From positions 248,001 through 312,000 of the forward strand of contig JALRMH010000022.1 in the NCBI GenBank assembly GCA_026119935.1: DNA of 64,000 nucleotides, given 5' to 3'. The stretch is from Endothia cerciana. Taxonomy: Eukaryota > Ascomycota > Sordariomycetes > Diaporthales > Cryphonectriaceae. Every line of letters starts with the position of its first letter. The stretch's first letter is position 1. Positions 45,077-57,623 of this stretch are shown here, piece after piece. A program made the translations under genes and the position numbers. A model generated the notes under the pieces. That model was not told the origin of the DNA, did no database searches, and saw only the letters and a program-made list of their open reading frames with translations.

Positions 45077-46396
45077 CTAGAGCACCTCCTCCGATCGTTG
45101 AATCTCACGGTCGACTCTCACATAACCCGCCTCAATGTCGGCGTCGATCCTGGCCAGTTCAATGTCAGCTGGACCTATGGGGCCGCATGTGGCGCCGTTG
45201 TAATGACCCATACTGGAAACGGTGGCGGTGACGCCCGTCGTTCCGGGGATGGCATTGCTCCTGTGTTGACCGGGAAGTACGGTGATTTCCTTGGAAGACT
45301 GGCTCCATGTGGGACTGAGAAGGGCATTCTTGTTGGACGCGTAGGCCTCAAATCGGTGCCGAGGCTTATGGCTCACCCGCGCAGTCCCAGACACCTCGCT
45401 GTTGAAGGCGGCAGGGTCGGCGATGCGCTGCGCAACCAGTGTTCCGAGTGGCATGACGATGAGGACGGATGTGTATAGCAGGGAGCCTGGTTCGAACTGC
45501 ACGCTCCAAGAGTATTGCAGGCTGGCAAAAAAGACTGGTTGGAAACGGAAAGCATGTCAGCTTCGCCCAACAGGAGGTGACGAGGTCACTAAGATGAACT
45601 TACCAGGAATGAGCATCAGGACGCCGTTGGTCATAACTAACGTGTCCATCGCCCCTAGTCCCTTTGTCGTCGGCAAGAAGCTGCGGTTCTTCCACAGGTG
45701 CATGACGAGCTTGGAGATGAACAAGAAGCAGAACCAACAGATACACGCGACCTCGAGGCCGAGGAAACAGTATCTCACCCAGACATACTTCAAGATCAGG
45801 GCATAGCCTGGGCCAGGGGCCATTCCCAACTGAATGATCTGGTATGCCGCGGATGCTCCCATGAATCCTATTTCAAGCAGCACCATGACGACGGACCATA
45901 CGAAGATGCCCCATTTGTAGACATCGGGCCAGAGTTTAATCATGGACCAGGCCTGAAGGATGAGTGCCGACATCATCATGATGTTCTGAGGAATAGTCAT
46001 GACTGTAGACGCGACGGAGTTGGCGTAGTCGGTGCGAGTGACATATCTGTAGTCGCCACTGTACATGGCGTAGAATGTCACCCAGGAGGAATCGAAGTAG
46101 ACGGTCAGCAGAATGACACGTATGACGTTGTTGCACAGAGCAGCGATGTTGAGATAGGTCGGAAAGCGCCAGAACTTGGTCTTCGGTGTCATTGTAAGAA
46201 CGACCGCCAGCATCACGAGCGACGCACCGATCTCGACGCCGTAGCCCGTACACCTGACGATCATAATCGAAGTGTTGGAGTCGACTTCAGAGAGAGGCAC
46301 AGGTTCCGACTGACCACCTGGCAAGGTCAGGTTAACAGCCTGATCCACCAAACCGGCCATCGTCATGCTCGGAGAGCTCTGGGTCGATTCACCCAT
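45077..46396 (-). CDS. STE2: STE2-type alpha-pheromone receptor (class D GPCR)
   Basis: Exons 46396-45604 and 45534-45077 close as 416 aa (intron 45603-45535). Seven hydrophobic helices are visible. Family landmarks are the N-terminal Asn-rich 'VNLTLPGGQ', helix 1 'YGVEIGASLVMLAVVL', 'FPTYLNIAALCNNVIRVILLTVYF', the helix 6 'GAMDTLVMTNGVLMLIPV' and helix 7 'LLYTSVLIVMPLGTLVAQRIA', followed by a cytoplasmic Ser/Thr tail. The join at the intron restores FFASLQYSW in helix 6-7. In ascomycetes this receptor binds peptide alpha-factor at the plasma membrane and signals through a heterotrimeric G protein to the mating MAPK cascade; in some species it also guides chemotropic growth towards hosts. Confidence 0.9.
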
Positions 46397-47909
46397 CGTG
46401 CGGAAACTCGGGTCTTCTTCACTCCTTGGTCAGTCAGTTTCTGTGCCGTGTATCTCGACGATACTCACTGGTGCGGGAGCCTACGGCGTGGCACAGTTGA
46501 AGCACACAGTCCCGTAACGGACGAGTTGAGCCCGATGTCTCTCTTTCTGTTTGACGGATGATGAAGGGGTCTAGGTATCAAGGGGTTGCCGAGACACAAA
46601 GACTGATTCTAGGAGACGGGTCTCAACCCAGGCGGGACGGGCTGATGCGTTTCTACCGCAGGGAAGCCTAAGCCCTGGAAGATGAAAGAGGATAGGAAAC
46701 GAAGTATGAAAGTATGGTCTGATGAGATTTTCGCCGTGATGTACCCGTAACCAGACTTGGGACAATTTCGATGCTGTGGACGAAGCTGTGTTGGAGCTGT
46801 GGGATGGTCAAGGCTTCAGACTTGGAGATGGTCGCGTCTTTGTAACATTCCTAAAAAGAAGAATGATTTGCGGTCGCTCTTGATCGAATCGAACGAGTGC
46901 GAGGCAGGAAATCTTCATTGATCCGTGGCTGGCCAGTGAGGCCTAGCCCAAGGAGAGACATGACCGCCTTTTCCATTTTGAAATTACCAATAATGACTTC
47001 CACGAGAGCACGATATGAAAGATGTGAGGGGGGCTGAGGGTGAAGCTGCCATGGTGGAGAACGCGAGATATTGTGTGAAAATCAGAGAATGGTCCTTGAG
47101 CTTGTGAGGTGTCACTCTTTGGTGTTGTGAAGTGTGACAGCCTTGGCATTGTCCTTGAGACTTTCTTAGCATTGTCTCCCATGAGTTGTGGGGGTGTGCG
47201 TTCTAATCGAACCTACTGCACCGTTCTACTTACTCCTCTCTGCGGCCTACGGTGAGGTATTCGCGGAAAGCATGCGCCACTGAATCGATAGGTCGACATA
47301 ATTTCCAAAAGAGTGTGAAGAGGTTCTGTTGGCTCCATTCGAAATCGCTCTAGCCCGCTCCAGCCCGCTTGGTACATATTACATGAGAACCTGGGCGCAA
47401 AATCCCGTCGTAATTCGGTGTCTGCTATTTACCAGCCTTGGCTTGTGTGAATTTCGTGAGTTTGGACATTTAAGGAGGCTAGCTCGTTTCGACTGGTCTC
47501 ACTGGTAAGGAGGTACGCTGGTTGGCGATGCTGGAACACGTATGTAGGGACTTCCAGCGAGGACCGGCTAGTACGTCCAGCAACCATCCTCCAAGCCCAC
47601 GGTCTCTGTAGCCCAAGGAGACTTCTGGTCAGCTTGATGGAATTTGTCTCTGGGTTTGTTCAGAGTCCTTGCTATTGCATCACAGGATACCTTTTCATTC
47701 TATCGTATCGCTGATAAAATTTCGCAGGAAGCAAAGTTTCTCAAAGGTGCCCGGCTGACATATCTGACGAAGAGGCAATACAATCGACGTTCGATCTATA
47801 GAGTCAGCCTACAGCAGATAGACTTAACGTCCAGAAAACAGCCAACCCGAGTCTTGCACATACAGAGCTTGGTTATATACCCCAAGTCCTGCCACACATT
47901 CTGACATTC
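46397..47909. other. intergenic, no gene recognised
   Basis: 1.5 kb between the receptor and the second MFS gene. Short frames only (for example plus 47644-47904), with no features. Confidence 0.45.
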
Positions 47910-49932
47910 CTAAGCTGTCATGACCTCCCTCACACTGTCCTTATGGATTCGAGCCAGCCAGGTCTTCGCCATGAAGGCCCTGATTCTTTTTCCATAGAGC
48001 ATAAACGGGATAAGCGCAAGATTGTTTGCCAACAGAACACCACAGAACACGCCCGCAATCATCACAGCATAACCGTTCTCCACCACCCACTCGAGGATAT
48101 CGATTCCCATACCGAAACTGATGGCCTGCTTCCCAAGGTTCATGGCAATAAGCATCTCACTGGTGTTTGCCGTGTAGCTGTCCAGGGCATAGCTGAGAAC
48201 AAACGTGAAATAGAAATACGAGCTCCACTGTGTCATGATTACACCAGCAAAGTACCCTACCCAGTGCAGGTCCTTCTGGGCGGTGAAACCGAATACGATC
48301 AGACCTGCTGGAGCTATGAGCATTGCTGGAATGCACACGCCAAGGCGCATTTCGGCCTCACGGATCATATTGTTCTTTTTAGTAAGGTGAGCGGCGAGAC
48401 GGTCCGAAGAGGTGGTGAAAGGGATGGCAGCGCCATACCCAATAATGGTGCCAACTGAGATGAGACCACTGTTCAGCTCAGACCAGTTGTAGGGTGGGGC
48501 AGTGACTTTTAGCGGCATGATGTAGTTGAAGGTAAGGGCTCCGAGGCCGATGTAGATCCCTTGAAATAGCATTGTGGTTAGTTAAAAATTGGCCCCCTTT
48601 TCCGTACAGTGAGTCTATAAGGGGGGGAACATCGTTCTATTTACCGTAGGTTGTGACGACCCAGAATACATGGGGCACCAAGAAATAAGTGAACGATCGT
48701 GCCATCATGAGGAAGAAGTCCGAGTCTTTCTCGTATACGCCCCAGAACTTCAGTTGCTCAGTAAATGTCTTTCGTCTTGGCAAGTTGGGAACTGTCTCGA
48801 CTGTCGTCGCGACAGGCGAAGCGCCAGACTTCTCCACCGTGTCAGGAACGTTGATAAGTTCCATAGGTAGCTTGCGGTGGTATGTAGTCTCCTCAACGAC
48901 GAAGAAAGCCAGGATCAGGAGGGCACAGGCGAAGGCAAATTCGACGTAGAAGAAGAGCCTCCAAGAGTAACCGCCATTTAGCATGTATCCGGCGAACAAC
49001 GGGCCTGTAGAGCCGAAGCACAAGGCAACTAGTGATTTACCACTCTTATTATCAGAAAGGAAGAATCTCGTTCTGGATTGTAGGGGCCTGTGATAACTCA
49101 CCGGTATAGTATCCTATACGCTGGCCTCTTTCGTGTAAAAAGAAAATATCGTTGACCAGCTGGACTGGCAATGCCTCACAAACACCTGACCCAAAGGCGT
49201 GGATAATCCGAGCCGCCATTAGACCTCCATATGTAGTGGCTTGTGAGGCCCCTATCAGACCTGCACAGTAGCCGAGCAAGGAGAACAGCATAATCGGCCG
49301 TCGGCCGAATTTGTGATACATCGGTACCAATAGGAGCGATCCTCAAGTACTCGTGTCAGTGATACGCCCACCATTACTGAGCAGGCAACCTCACCAAAGC
49401 CGAATGCCAGGTTGGCATAGCTTATAAGACCGGATGCGGTGTTGGTCGATATGGCAAATTCTTCGGCGAAGATCGCGATATACACCGATGGGCCAAGAAG
49501 GGAAGAGTTTCCGAAGAAGGAATACAAGGCGCAGATGACCAAGATCATGGTCTTCTTGAAATTTCCCCACTGTTCTAGCATTAATAATTGGCACAAGAAG
49601 TGTATAACGGGTCTCAGCGAGCTCGTGTGCGTACTTGCAGCGGATCGTTGGGGTCTTCGGCTGGTACAGGGAAAAGCGCCTGGCCATATCCCGTGTCGTC
49701 ACCCTCTGTGTACGTCATTGAGTGCATGTCCTATCACTTCGAAACCTGAAGTATGTGAGTCTACTCACCTCTTGCTCGGAGATCTACCGTTCCCGGGACA
49801 TTCTCTTCTCGAGCATGACTACACTCACTATCAGTCCTCTGTTCCTGGTGGGTATGACCAAACTCGGTGTCTTCCTGTAACCTACCTATGTGCCAAATGC
49901 GGCTGCAGTGTCGTAGACTCGGTAATGGCCAT
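47910..49932 (-). CDS. MFS transporter, DHA1-like, start uncertain
   Basis: From the 3' end the exons are 47910-48559, 48645-49028, 49102-49341, 49395-49569, 49635-49705 and one ending at 49769; all join in phase. Landmarks are the pre-helix motif EDPNDPLQWGNFKK, 'YHKFGRRPIMLFSLL' (loop 2-3), 'HAFGSGVCEALPVQLVNDIFF' and twelve hydrophobic segments with a charged central loop. This is the DHA1 (HOL1-like) polyspecific family. The start is not settled. An ATG at 49932 followed by GTAGGT 47 bases later is attractive, but it leaves phase 2 while the next exon needs phase 0. A shifted annotation, another exon or a one-base error would resolve it. The end coordinate is therefore provisional. Confidence 0.8.
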
Positions 49933-50919
49933 CTTTCTGACCAATGTGCTGTTTCGCTAATGATGAAGTTGTCAAGAAGATGACCGAGCGGAGAGACGAG
50001 GGCGGAATGTGCGCTATAGGACGGGGTGATGCAGAGTATTTAATATGTCAGGCGCATGCCCTCCTTTTCATGTCGATCGACCATGCCAAGCGACGCGGGT
50101 TGTATCTATGCGGGTTCTAGATCAAGAACCGGTTTATGGACCAGGAAATACTTAGCCAGACACTCTCCGTCTCGAGGGGGAAGCATCAGACATGCGCTGC
50201 ATTTGCCCCTGTCCCCACCTCTCGTCTAGTTACTGCGGGGTATGCAGCAGCCACCTCTTCGAGCTTGCTGAACCTAGTAAGGATGGACGGTCCCAGAATA
50301 ACGTTTTTTTATACAGTTCTGGGTCAGGATCATCCAGCAAATGGGGCCCGGGGTAGGCTACAGGCATTGGGCGAGATCCGGCGGTCCGGAGTATGACTGA
50401 AGCTGAGACCCTTGAGGCAAGGGGTCCTACCTCCTGAAGAGACCCTGACTGTAAAATCCTGGGCGAAGTCCCCCGAATAAGCTTTTTATCACAGGAGCTA
50501 CCACTCGTGCCACTCGTGCCACTCGTAGACGACCCGGCAACCGGATAAATATGCATGTAGGCTGCGAAATTGACTTGACATCTGCCGTGGCCACATCAAA
50601 GGAGCCGAAGTAAGCCAGTCAGAGCTGAAAGTCCAAGACTATGGGTCCGCTCGGTCTCTGCATGTTGGGCTCGCGAAGGAGCCGCTTTAGCCTTTCGTAA
50701 GCCGTCGAGCACCAAGTGTATCCGAGAGTCTGACACGTTGTCGTGGTCGGTACGGGGGTTAGTCCAGCCGGGGCCAAAGTGTCATTAGGCCAGCTTGTGA
50801 CTGGGTTCGGGCTCTCACCGGATTAAGCCTTCTGTGGTGTGGGAATTTTAAAGAATGTCTGGAGGGTAAACGGCTCTCAAGATTCAACATGTCTAACAAG
50901 CTACGCAAATTTGCAGGAG
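49933..50919. other. intergenic
   Basis: About 1 kb between the MFS gene and the tyrosinase relic. A 9-bp gccactcgt direct repeat (three copies) is at about 50505-50527. No gene recognised. Confidence 0.45.
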
Positions 50920-52188
50920 TCAATCGTATCGATAACAGAAAACACCACTCTGAGTATCGAGGACATCCCCGACCATCACATCCGAACCCAGTCCGTTCAT
51001 ATCGAGTATATTGTTAAGTGTCACAGAGGCCTTGCAAGGCGCATATCCCTCGGTACACGCATCCGTGACTGTCGTCTTTTGGGCGCTGTCAACTTCTTGC
51101 CAAGCTGTGAATTCATGGTTGGTAAAGAGGTGATACATGAAGAAGATCGAGTCACTTGGGATCGCGTATACGTTAGACCTGATATTATCTTAGCAGATTG
51201 GGTGGGCATGACTTTAGGGAGATAGACTTAGGAGATATCTTGGTCGTGGAGAGCAGACATTACAGATCCGATGCCGTTATGTACCAACGCGTGAGGTCCT
51301 CAGCACAACTGCTAAATGGGCCGAAGTTGACAAAGCTTGTGCAGTAGTTGACATACTCCGTGTTGGACTGGGCCGTCTCAAACTCATTGAGAGCCCGCGA
51401 GAGACAATGTTCGATGTTGTATATTCCGGACCTGATATAACAATCCAGATTCGCAAAAGTACCGTCCGTGACATAGGTTCCGGCTCTATTGGTTGGTCCA
51501 GAGATGCTCCCAAATACTACGCAGTAAACAGGCTGGACAGATGGAAGGCGCCGCTGTCCAACGTCTCCATCCCACCATGGAAGAGCGCGATCAAAGCCGC
51601 AATCTGAGCGCAGCGCCTGCTCGAATGGGTAGAGAAAGTATCAGTGCCAGAGGAGGAAGATACCATTGCCGTGCACCTCTGCAGTGAGCTTCTGATGAGT
51701 CTGGACGAGATCTTCGTAGCGGCTCGTCGAAGGCCAGAAGGCGGCTCCTGTGGCCGGAAGCTTGGTGAGACATGATATGCTGTCCACGAGCGCCCGGCGG
51801 TCGGAGCTGGAGTAGCTATGCCACTCACTGCGCATTTCTGGATAGGTGCATGATGAGGTTGTGGAGATATTCTCCACGACTAGACCCGCAGATTTAATAT
51901 CGTCTGGAAACTCTGTACTGTCGCTGACTGTTTCGCTTATGGAATGGGCAACATCGAGGAGTATTGGATCGTCCATAGTTTCTTGTAGTATAAGGACTTT
52001 AAAGGTCTCAAATCGTTCAATGGTATGCCTGAGGCAACGACATCCCTGGTGTCCATCGGCAAAAGGTCATCCTTCACCGACTTAGCAGTTCGCTTTATAG
52101 AACTCAGTCTTCCCTCTGTGGACAGAAGGGCAGCCGTTGAAGCCAACTCCGCACCGGAAAGGAACAGGGCGAAGCTTGAACGTCGCAT
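50920..52188 (-). pseudogene. degraded secreted tyrosinase
   Basis: Successive minus-strand frames together spell a fungal secreted tyrosinase. A signal-like start (MRRSSFALFLSGAELA, 52188) is followed by the CTYPEMRSEWHSYSSSDRRA block, CuA (THQ...VHGNGIFLLWH, near 51640-51700), a middle block (YVTDGTFANL...HCLSRALNEF), a PH..VHNGIG segment, CuB (SDSIFFMYHLFTNHEF, near 51120-51160) and the C-terminal GDVLDTQSGVFCYRYD (stop 50920). The invariant Arg of the CuA 'WHR' motif is a TGA stop. Further stops (TAG, TGA) and a frame change separate the middle block from CuB. CuB has Ser for Pro and Asn for Asp at its signature ends. Intact relatives oxidise phenols with a binuclear copper site. I see no splice pattern that removes all lesions. 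Confidence 0.75.
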
Positions 52189-54176
52189 AATTAGCAACCA
52201 CGGTCGGTAAGGTATAATTGTAGGTATGATAGATGATGGGAGCAAAAGTACGACGAGACTTGGCGAGCTGGCAATCTGATGACGAACGTTGATATAGACT
52301 GTCTAGGGCTTAAACATTCGATTATAAAGACGAGAGAGCAACATGAAATGTAGCTTTACGTGCCTTGAATGAGCATGGCAATATTTGAGGATATGGAAGA
52401 TCGTTGCGAAGTTCTCAAGCTAGGAGGACTTCTCTCGGAGCGCACGATGTCCACGGCGCCATTCCCTCTTGGTTAAAACCCTCAGATATGATGGCACGTA
52501 ATTAGTCACTTAGTGGAGCCTACGTATGACATCTTGGCTTTTGTCGCACTCCGTGGCGTTCTAAATAGCAAGCTTAACCCTATCCTGCACGCTGCCATTC
52601 CTTGAAGGACCGCTCAGCACGAATGCGGTGCCAAGCCCCATCTTCTCTCGCACTGCGTCCTCACGAGAGTGAGCCCTCCATCCTGATGTTTGATGGCTGC
52701 GTAGGCCGTTAGTGGAGAAGTATGAGCGGGAAAGAAGGATGTCAGTCTAGCATCGTTCGTCAAGGTGTGTTTTTCCCCCGATCACGTCTCAACACGCTGC
52801 CATGCGGATCTCGAAATACAACTATCAGTTATACGTTCAATCATGAAGACTTCCATGGGCCTCGCAGTGTCAACTCAAATTTTGGAATCAAAGCAGGTAT
52901 TTGAACATGCCACTGTGTGACACACAAGCGATTCGTCTAATCGAGGATCATTGACAAAAAGAGGGACTCAGGCTGATGATTCAAGACACCGTCATCATGG
53001 AGTTACGCGTTCTCACGTTCTTTACGTTGCCGCATGCGCCCGGGTTAATTATGGCTTTGCGACTTATGCCCCGAGTCACTATTACCGACGTGCTGTGCTG
53101 TATGCACGCCAAAGGTCTGGCCGACACAGACCAATGCTCACTTTGTCCAACCGTATGTGCGGGCAAGACCATATGACGACTGAGGGCAATTACATATAAC
53201 GAACTTCGATTGAACACATAGGAGGAGGGAAATAGTTGTAGCTGTAGCGAGCGGGGAGTAGCTCGTATATGCTTACAACATTTGTGGTAGATCAATTTCC
53301 ATAAGCAGTCGAATGGTCCTCTCGGGATGCTTGAGGCTCCCGGCGGATTCACGCGAAACGCCGCATGACTCCATGGAAGATTCGGTCGGTGCTACATAGT
53401 GCGAATGAACGGCTTTGTCAGGGGGGCGACGTGTTCTACCTTACCACAAAGAGCTCATCGCCTACCTTATGCTGTGTGTACACCTCGGCACCTTCGTGAT
53501 TACTGTAGCGAATTTGGCACGTCTCTACGCAGTCAATCCATTATGTCTCAGTTCTTGGACTTTTAGGACGGGCTTATGACTCCGGCAGCAGCGTACCTAC
53601 TACGTATTACTGTGCGAACGACAACGAATACATTGATGACCTCGCGCATGGTGATGTCTCGCCCGCTCTCGGCGTCACCAGTCCCGGGGGTGTGCATTAC
53701 ATATCAACCCTTCGATGAAGCGGTCAGTGTGGCACGGTTGCAGCTGCATAGACCCGGTTTCCACACATGACGCACTAGACTCAGACACCTACTTCCCCAT
53801 ACACCTCGCGCGTTCGCGCGGTGTTTTCGGCTCCGGCGCGGCGTCAAAATCATAGCGAAGCCATTAGAACCGCAGTAAACGCCAAAACAAGCCGATCCAG
53901 TAGTGCTGACGGATAAGGGGCATTGGTTCGTCGTGCTTTGATGGCTCCGCGGTAAGCCGGACTTCGATGATTACCATGTATTCTTACGCTGGGATGTTCT
54001 GTCTAAATGCCGTTGTCCGTTTTTGCGGAACCAAGGTTGTGGGATGAACCAAGACGTTTACAGTCAGTGCAAGTAGCATTTAAAAACACAAGCTTCCCCC
54101 GCTCTCCTGATCTCCTGACGTTCATGACACCGGGTCTAAAACTTATCACTGCCCGCCTCAAAGAATACCACCCAAA
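52189..54176. other. intergenic, no gene recognised
   Basis: Nearly 2 kb between the tyrosinase relic and the P450 gene. All frames are short (under 125 codons) and without family features. It may be decayed sequence like its neighbour, but I cannot show that. Confidence 0.4.
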
Positions 54177-56015
54177 ATGGCAGACACACTTTTCGCTGGC
54201 GAGCATAATCACCACCTGGCTCTCGGCGTCCTTGGGCTGGCTGTATTGGCCTATGTGTACAGCACGCTTTCTGCACCCTTGGCAAAGGTCCCAGGGCCTT
54301 GGTATTCCCTTTTCACGGGCCAGATTCTCAAGTACTACGGGGTCGTAGGGAAAAGAACCAGGTATGTTCATGATTTGCATCAGAAATACGGTCAGTTGTA
54401 TATACTTCATCACTAGCTACGCCTGCTGTTACTAAAGCATATCCAGGTCCTATCGTTCGACTTGGCCCGCAGGAGGTTGATGTGGCGGACATTGCTTCAG
54501 TCAAGGCAATTCACACCGTCAAGGCGACCTACGCCAAATCACCCAAGTTCTACGTTGCACTCCGAGCACCGGGTCAAGGTATTAACTATAAGCTTAACTT
54601 TGTAATGACCACCGTGCCCTGGCCTGTCCTCGGCTGACGTTCTTGAAGAGAATGTCTTCAGCACGGTAGACACTCAGTTTCACCGCCGCCACCGCAAGCT
54701 ACTTTCGGGCGGGTTTTCCGATGCGTCCTTGAAATCTTTCCACCCGGTCGTAGAAGGCCGAGTCAACTTGACCATCGAGCGGATGAGAAGGGAGATGGGA
54801 ACTCGAGGATCGGCCGATGTATTCAAATGGTGGCTTTTTGTGAGTCTAGATAGAGCGTTTAACCCTCAACGCCTCGCTTGCCACAGCCGCAAAATGTCTG
54901 CTAACGTTCAAGTTTCACAGATGGCCACCGATGTCATTGGCGAATTGACCTTTGGTAGATCCTTTAGGATGCTAGAACTTGGAGAGGTGGGACCAACTCC
55001 CACGGCCCCAAGCCCATATGTCGACGCAGAAGTATTGGATGCTGACCCTGACCTTTGAGCAGAAAAACGACTACAGTCGAAACCTCGAGAAAGTCGCCGC
55101 CATCGGCGCCAAACGGAGCGCGTTCCCATTGTTGGCGAAGCTTGCTTACTATGGCTTCCCCATTCCGGGCTTTGGCGACAACACGAAAGTCATCAAGAAC
55201 AACATCAAGTTTGCAACCGAGTCGTTGCAGCGGTATCAAGGTCTGGTTGAGCAGGACCCCGCTAACCCGGTGCCATCGCTTTTCAAGAAGCTCTTCAAGG
55301 AAGAAGAAGAGGAGACCATGACGTTCAAGGAAATCCTAGACGAGGCTCAAGTTTACATAATTGCAGGGAGCGACACGACCGCGCTTGCGATGACCTATCT
55401 GGTGTGGCAAGTATGCAGAAACCCGGAGATCAGAGACAGCCTCGTTCAGGAACTTCAGCAAGTTCCTGAGGACTATCACGATCAAGATCTGGTACACCTC
55501 CCATACCTCAACCAGGTCATCGACGAAGCTCTCCGGCTGCATGCTCCCGCCCCATCTGCCCTTCCTCGGGCTGTCCCCCCAGGAGGTGCCACCCTCAGTG
55601 GCCACTATCTTCCAGGTGGATCAACAGTTTGCACCCAAGCCTGGACCCTCCACAGGGACCCCGAAGTCTTCCCTAATCCAGACAAATTCGATCCGTCCAG
55701 GTGGGCTAACGCGACGAAGGAGATGAGGGATCTCTCTATGCCATTTGGCGGCGGTTCCAGGAGTAAGCTTCTCGCCCCTGAATCACTGACATATGGTCTT
55801 GCAGTATTACCTCCAGAATCTGATTCCTTGTATTAGTCTGTCTCGGTCTTCATCTTGCCCGCCTGGAACTACGGCTGGCCACCACGTGCTTTTTCCGCGC
55901 GTTCCCACACTCGAAAGTGGCAACAAGCGAAGGTTTCACCGATGATGACATGGAACAAATGCTTTACTTCTTGGCTCCGCCGAAAGGCAAGAGATGCTTG
56001 ATTGAGTGCCTCTAG
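54177..56015 (+). CDS. cytochrome P450 monooxygenase
   Basis: Six exons (54177-54390, 54447-54578, 54649-54839, 54921-54986, 55063-55762, 55837-56015) close as 493 aa. An N-terminal membrane anchor (HHLALGVLGLAVLAYVYS) is followed by the proline hinge KVPGPW, the I-helix AGSDTTALAM, the K-helix EALR, 'FDPSRW' and the haem-binding loop FGGGSRICLG, which is completed only by splicing out 55763-55836. All catalytic landmarks are intact. It should be an ER-bound class II enzyme using a P450 reductase. The sequence resembles the broad benzoate/isotrichodermin-hydroxylase-like group, but I cannot name the substrate. No backbone synthase lies next to it. Confidence 0.93.
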
Positions 56016-56925
56016 AGGATTCCGCGAGATGCCTTGTTCGTAGGCAAGAGGCGGCGAGTCTTTGAAGTCTCACATTTCTTGGCCTTGCCCGGCACTTCAT
56101 TATCAGCGTCTCGTCTAAATTCTCCCACCCCATACCTTGCTATTTATATCATTCAGAGAAGAGTCTAAAGTACATTCAAGGGTGCAATTAGCGAGTTCAA
56201 AATGACGGTATGACACTGCATGAAAGCAAAAGATTGGAGGGGGGGTGGATCTCAGAACTGTACATCTCTGTTCAACCTGCAGCATACAATACTAGGGTCA
56301 GGATTTATCGTTAATGTCCGTCATGGGTGTTGTCGGTGAAGTCGGTCATGGTCAGTAGCTTATCCCATCCTCCTCGTCTAATCCGAAGCCGGAGAAAGAA
56401 TGGACCGCAGAATGGTGGATGGCAGGACCTTAAAAATAAAAAAACCACGGGCAACGGTAGGATGTAGACGAGGTGCAGAATAGTTGATGAGCGATGCTAG
56501 GGAAGGGGAGCAGCACCACCGACGATCGGAAAGCCCGTCATGATGGTCTAATCATTCCGTGAACTCAGTAAGTGCCGGGCAATGCCGAAAAGGTTGTAAA
56601 AATATATTCAAAAAGAGCTCTGTATGGCTCTTGATCGAGAATGAACCTGCTATTGTGATAGAGATCCACGGTATAGAGCTGTTGCAGAGGCAGGTTCGGA
56701 AGGACGCTCGCGACTCGTGCGTGATAACGGTGCATTTGTACATAGGTGATGTTATCTATTAATGAAGACTGCTCTCTCATCCATCAGTGCATGTATCTCA
56801 AGTGATTGTCCACTTTCTAATCGAGTGACCATCGCCGTCTCCCTATACATTCTAGGGTAATGATCTAGTCAATTGGTGTCCACGGGACAACGTCGCACCC
56901 AGCTCACCTGGCAGGATCTTGTGCT
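56016..56925. other. convergent intergenic region
   Basis: 0.9 kb between the 3' ends of the P450 and the ML-domain gene. Nothing recognised. Confidence 0.45.
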
Positions 56926-57623
56926 TTACTTGAATCTTTGGTCGATGTCCAAGCAGGCAATGGGATAGTTGTCTTTTGTGTATGCATTCACATGAATATG
57001 GTACATTCCCTACTAGTGGTTTAGTCTCGCAACCAATGATAGTCGTGAGCATAGGAAGGCGACGGGACCTTACCGCAGGGATGAATCGGTTCGGGACAGT
57101 CACTGATTTCTCAAAGGCCAGTTGGCCCTCTGCGAGGGGGCACACGACCCCAATCTCCTTCAACAGGTTGCAAAAAAGGTCTTTGCGGTTGATGATCTTG
57201 ATCGGTATTATCGAGTACTTGACACTGATCTCGACTGTGGGCTCTTCTTCAATCGCCTGGTGCAGCCAGCCAGAAACTTTGACATTCATGTCCATGTTCC
57301 TGGTAGGAACCCGTCAGCTCACATCCATGGATTTACCATGATCCGTGGAGGTCGAGCACGTACCTGCGGAGTACCTTAGGCGACATGTCGATGAACTCAA
57401 TCGATGCGATATCGTCCTGGCCAGTATCCTTGCAGTGCCAGATGGTCGAGTCTCCGGGTACACGTTCTCCCAGTATCCTCGAGAATAGCATCGGTGCCGC
57501 GTCAACGTGTTCTCCTGACAGTACACCCCAGGTCGTGTTTCCCCAATACTGCTCCACAGGTGAGCTCCACGTCAGCCCCGTGAGGAGCGTCCAGACGGTG
57601 GCAGAAGCAGCGGAGAGCCTCAT
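56926..57623 (-). CDS. secreted ML-domain (NPC2-like) lipid-binding protein
   Basis: Exons 57623-57364, 57299-57074 and 57009-56926 close as 189 aa. A signal peptide (MRLSAASATVWTLLTGLTWSSP) is followed by an MD-2-related lipid-recognition domain: paired Cys (WHCKDTGQ, DLFCNLL, VVCPLAEG, IACLDID), the alternating strands 'VKVSGWLHQAIEEEPTVEISVKY', the 'IPA-GMYHIHVNAYTKD' hairpin, and a final DIDQRF. The last exon was found by phase and by the hairpin match. Fungal relatives are phosphatidylglycerol/phosphatidylinositol transfer proteins or vacuolar Npc2 that hand sterol to Ncr1. The unusually long region between signal and domain (about 60 residues) makes a secreted variant more likely than vacuolar Npc2. 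Confidence 0.78.

Noticed and set aside
50839..51225. 128-codon plus-strand frame
   Set aside because: Antisense to the recognisable C-terminal half of the tyrosinase relic.
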